A DNA stretch of 8,349 bases from Verrucomicrobiota bacterium (lineage in GTDB: Bacteria > Verrucomicrobiota > Verrucomicrobiia > Opitutales > UBA2995): the NCBI GenBank assembly GCA_027297085.1, contig JAPUIL010000819.1, positions 1 to 8,349 on the forward strand, read 5' to 3'. Positions 6,045 to 8,349 of this stretch are shown one piece after another. Under the pieces are notes generated by a model. The model ran no database searches. It was not told the DNA's origin and saw nothing but the letters and a program-made list of their open reading frames with translations. Numbering within the stretch: the first letter of the stretch is position 1; every line of letters starts with the position of its first letter. A program made the translations under genes and the position numbers.

Positions 6045-6060
6045 TCTCCTTTTTGGGAGA
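6045..6060 (+). promoter_or_regulatory. Hairpin enclosing the ribosome binding site of the transporter gene
   Basis: GGGAG (6055-6059) is a good Shine-Dalgarno sequence 8 nt before the ATG at 6068 and decides that start over the in-frame TTG at 6053. The bases TCTCCT (6045-6050) can pair with GGGAGA (6055-6060) through five Watson-Crick pairs and one wobble around a TTTT loop, which would bury the whole site. An 8-bp palindrome, CTCTAGAG, sits just upstream at 6032-6039. Control of translation by this hairpin is an inference from pairing alone. Confidence 0.4.
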
Positions 6061-6067
6061 CTTTCCA

Positions 6068-7423
6068 ATGAGTGATCGAGGCGGAAAAGGATTGTGGCAT
6101 CCTGACTTTCCATTCGCCCCACGCCAAATGCCTTTTTATTATGGTTGGGTGATCCTCTTGGTTGGAACCCTTGGAATCATTTGCAGTATTCCAGGGCAGA
6201 CTATGGGTGTCAGTGTGTTTACCGATACACTCATCGAACGATTGAGATTAACTCGCATGCAGCTGAGTATTGCCTATCTGATTGGAACCTCGATGAGTGG
6301 TTTCCTTCTACCTTTTGGTGGAAAGGCCTTTGACAAGTTTGGCAGTCGAAAGACAGCGGTGCTCATCGCTTTCTTATTGGGTCTGGTTCTAATCTACTTG
6401 AGTTATACCGATTATATTTCCAGCGCTGCTGAGGGATTATTTGGAAGTACCCATTGGTGGGTGGCATTTGTTGTGATTCTGATGGGGTTCTTTTCTTTGC
6501 GGTTTACCGCCCAGGGAATGTTGATGATGGCATCACAGGCTATGATCGGTAAATGGTTTCATGAGAGACGCGGTCTGATCATGTCGATCAGTGGTACTTT
6601 TGTGAGTATTTCATTTTCAATGACACCGTTGGTTTTCAATTGGATGATCGACGTCTATGGTTGGCGTGGGGCCTGGTTGTCCATGGCAGCAATACTTATA
6701 GTGGGATTGACCGTTTTGTGTTATCTGTTTTTCAGGGACAATCCCGAAGAGTGCGGATTGGAGATGGACGGACCTCTGAAAGGTACGGGAGCGAAGCGCA
6801 ATCATCCGGACAATCTTATCGTGCGGGACTTTACGCGTGCAGAAGCGATACGAACGATGGGATTCTGGGCATTTTCCGGCGCCTTTATTTGGTGGGCTCT
6901 GTTTGGTACCGGTTATACATTTCACGTCCTTGCCATATCGGAGGAAATCGGAATGGCGAAGACTACTCTGCTCTATCTGTTCTTTCCAGCTTCCATCGTA
7001 GGTATGGTTGCCAACTTTGTCATTGGATACGTGAGTGACTACATTCGCATCAAATACGTATTAATGGCCATGTGCCTGGGGATGTTTCTGGTGCCATTCG
7101 GTCTGTTACTGCTTCCGATGAAGATCGGCTTTGTATTCTTTGTTTTGGGAATGGGTATTACCAATGGAGCATTCGCAAATCTGAGCGGCAACATTTGGCC
7201 CCGGTTTTTTGGACGGACCCACCTGGGTGCCATTCACGGGTTGAATGCTTCAGTCACGGTGATCGGGAGTGGAATCGGGCCGGCCCTGTTTACGGTTTTC
7301 AAAGACTATGGCACCGGCTTTCAAGGCATGTTCTGGATGGGACTTGTAGTGCCGTTCGCAGTCTTGCTTATGAGTTTCTTTGCCGACAATCCACAGCGGA
7401 AACTGGCGGAATCCTCTGAGTAA
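6068..7423 (+). CDS. Major facilitator superfamily transporter, 12 membrane helices, substrate unknown
   Basis: The 451-residue inner-membrane protein has two sets of six hydrophobic helices, roughly at 23-43, 65-83, 97-112, 129-146, 168-192, 201-222, 263-285, 299-322, 329-349, 352-374, 386-411 and 420-439, with a hydrophilic central loop at about 223-262. The loop between helices 2 and 3 carries the family signature as GGKAFDKFGSRK (84-95), with a degenerate counterpart, GYVSDYIRIKY, at 320-330. Overall it resembles the monocarboxylate or oxalate/formate branch of MFS (FYYGWVILLVG near the N-terminus), but that is a loose resemblance and the substrate and coupling ion are unknown. The start is the ATG preceded by GGGAG. 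The gene ends in tandem TAA stops, 21 nt from the end of the convergent acetyltransferase. The kinase-like gene upstream is 192 nt away, so separate transcription is likely. Confidence 0.88.
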   Translation: MSDRGGKGLWHPDFPFAPRQMPFYYGWVILLVGTLGIICSIPGQTMGVSVFTDTLIERLRLTRMQLSIAYLIGTSMSGFLLPFGGKAFDKFGSRKTAVLIAFLLGLVLIYLSYTDYISSAAEGLFGSTHWWVAFVVILMGFFSLRFTAQGMLMMASQAMIGKWFHERRGLIMSISGTFVSISFSMTPLVFNWMIDVYGWRGAWLSMAAILIVGLTVLCYLFFRDNPEECGLEMDGPLKGTGAKRNHPDNLIVRDFTRAEAIRTMGFWAFSGAFIWWALFGTGYTFHVLAISEEIGMAKTTLLYLFFPASIVGMVANFVIGYVSDYIRIKYVLMAMCLGMFLVPFGLLLLPMKIGFVFFVLGMGITNGAFANLSGNIWPRFFGRTHLGAIHGLNASVTVIGSGIGPALFTVFKDYGTGFQGMFWMGLVVPFAVLLMSFFADNPQRKLAESSE

Positions 7424-7444
7424 TAAAACGCGCTTAATTAGATC

Positions 7445-8311
7445 CTAAGTTTTGACTACCGGCTTAAAGCGAATGTCCCTGGATTCGCCAACTTTTTGGT
7501 AGCCAATTTTCTGGTAGATGTTGTTTGAAGTTGGATTATCGAGATCGGTAAAGAGAGCAGTAAATTTCCAATTTGCATCCAGAAGCTTCTGAGTCAGAAG
7601 AGCTACGCTCGTTGTCGCGTATCCTTTCTTTCGATACTCTGGAGGCGTATAAACCATGTTGACGGTTATACCGTTGATCGTGGGTCGTGTGGTTGCTGCT
7701 GTGGAGAGTATAGTTCCATCTTCCTCGTAGAAGAAGTAAGTGCGTTTGGCAATTTCTCCTGTGAGTTTTTCTCTGGTCTCGGAGCGAAGGGGTTCCTGAT
7801 TGAGGGACTCCTTATAAAACTCAATCATCCAATCGGTTAGTAATTCCAGTTCTTCCTGTTGAACAGGTCGAATGGTTCCGTTTCCTAAAAGCGATTGATC
7901 CACTTCGCGGCATTCATAGATGCCCTGATTCATTGTAAAATACTTCTCGACGTTCATACGCGATGTAGCAACCGCGGTGAAGGTTTCCGCCAGGCTTATT
8001 CCTGCCACAATACCCGGTACCTCCAGTTCCTCTGCTATTAGATAATCGATCAGGTAATTTACTGCAGTCTCAAAGTCCTTCTTTGGCGACCAGAGACCGA
8101 ATGGGAATGGAGGAGTACGCCAACCAGCTAGTTTGATGTCTCCTTGATCTTCAACACTGAACCACAAGTGTTCTTTTTCCTGCAGGGAGGAATTTTCACT
8201 AAAGCGTTTCAGCAATCCGAGAAACAGATTGTTGACGGCTTCATGTTCCATTAGCCGGGTTTCGATTTTAGCCCGCAGAACACCGGGATCACTGTATCGT
8301 ATTACCTCCAC
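7445..8311 (-). CDS. GNAT family N-acetyltransferase, two-domain type
   Basis: The 288-residue protein carries a GNAT acetyltransferase domain in its C-terminal half, from about 146 to 284. The acetyl-CoA loop is visible as PPEYRKKGYATTSVALL (223-239), preceded by the strand TVNMVYT (216-222), and followed by FTDLDNPTSNNIYQKIGYQKVGE (254-276), typical of motif B. The N-terminal half (1-140) has no motif I know; this layout resembles predicted acetyltransferases in which a degenerate GNAT-like domain precedes the active one. The acceptor substrate is unknown. The start is a GTG: an in-frame TAG lies 27 nt upstream with no ATG, TTG or CTG between, and no ribosome binding site precedes it, although GGAGGT lies inside codons 1-3. 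The gene runs convergent to the transporter and is complete within the window. Confidence 0.85.
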   Translation of the reverse strand: MEVIRYSDPGVLRAKIETRLMEHEAVNNLFLGLLKRFSENSSLQEKEHLWFSVEDQGDIKLAGWRTPPFPFGLWSPKKDFETAVNYLIDYLIAEELEVPGIVAGISLAETFTAVATSRMNVEKYFTMNQGIYECREVDQSLLGNGTIRPVQQEELELLTDWMIEFYKESLNQEPLRSETREKLTGEIAKRTYFFYEEDGTILSTAATTRPTINGITVNMVYTPPEYRKKGYATTSVALLTQKLLDANWKFTALFTDLDNPTSNNIYQKIGYQKVGESRDIRFKPVVKT

Positions 8312-8349
8312 CTTAAAATCAGGTCGTATAAAAATCTAGTGAAGGAAAC

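Noticed and set aside
6640..7419. Long alternative forward frames (132 and 115 codons) inside the transporter gene, suggestive of a frameshift
   Set aside because: The primary frame is uninterrupted and gives a normal 12-helix protein. The alternative frames are rich in Ser, Arg and Trp without membrane helices.
7424..7453. Possible bidirectional terminator between the transporter and acetyltransferase genes
   Set aside because: AAAAC/GTTTT and CTTA/TAAG inverted repeats are present, but they compete for the same G, have only 4-5 pairs each, lack a GC-rich stem and overlap the acetyltransferase stop.
1..8349. Toxin-antitoxin, phage-defence, CRISPR, retron or integrase content
   Set aside because: None of the genes or repeats shows signatures of such systems. 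The genes present are ordinary enzyme and transporter families in normal lengths.

Overview
The window looks like chromosomal DNA from a marine or otherwise aquatic member of the Verrucomicrobiota, probably Opitutae-like. This is an inference, since there is no rRNA or other marker gene. It rests on the mix of gene families: an exported sulfatase, an SMP-30 sugar-lactonase-like protein, a free-standing ovothiol-type methyltransferase and a cytidylate kinase-like protein with a long conserved-looking N-terminus. Base composition is close to balanced and fairly even. I see no insertion sequence, integrase, CRISPR array, tRNA or rRNA.

Layout. Positions 1-346 hold a possible end of an upstream gene, then a block of short repeats and hairpins, then the leader of the first full gene. 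Positions 347-1882 (+) encode a formylglycine-type sulfatase with a lipoprotein-like leader. Convergent to it, 1939-2817 (-) encodes a secreted SMP-30/gluconolactonase-family beta-propeller. The 263-nt divergent gap 2818-3080 contains an unexpectedly well-paired structure at 2894-3044. Rightward from there come an adenosine-deaminase-superfamily enzyme (3081-4100), a methyltransferase matching the C-terminal domain of ovothiol synthase OvoA (4160-4930), a cytidylate kinase-like protein (5150-5875) and a 12-helix major facilitator transporter (6068-7423). A convergent GNAT acetyltransferase (7445-8311, -) closes the window.

How the genes may work together. The sulfatase and the SMP-30 protein, both predicted to be exported, fit processing of sulfated polysaccharide sugars outside the cytoplasm. 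The deaminase and methyltransferase are 59 nt apart on the same strand. The methyltransferase would make S-adenosylhomocysteine, which is broken down to adenosine or adenine, and the deaminase family acts on such aminopurines. A functional link is possible but unproven. The kinase-like protein, transporter and acetyltransferase show no clear pathway link.

The two observations most worth following are the structured intergenic element at 2894-3044 and the ovothiol-type methyltransferase, which has no sulfoxide-synthase partner in view. All structures were paired by eye, without folding software or database searches.
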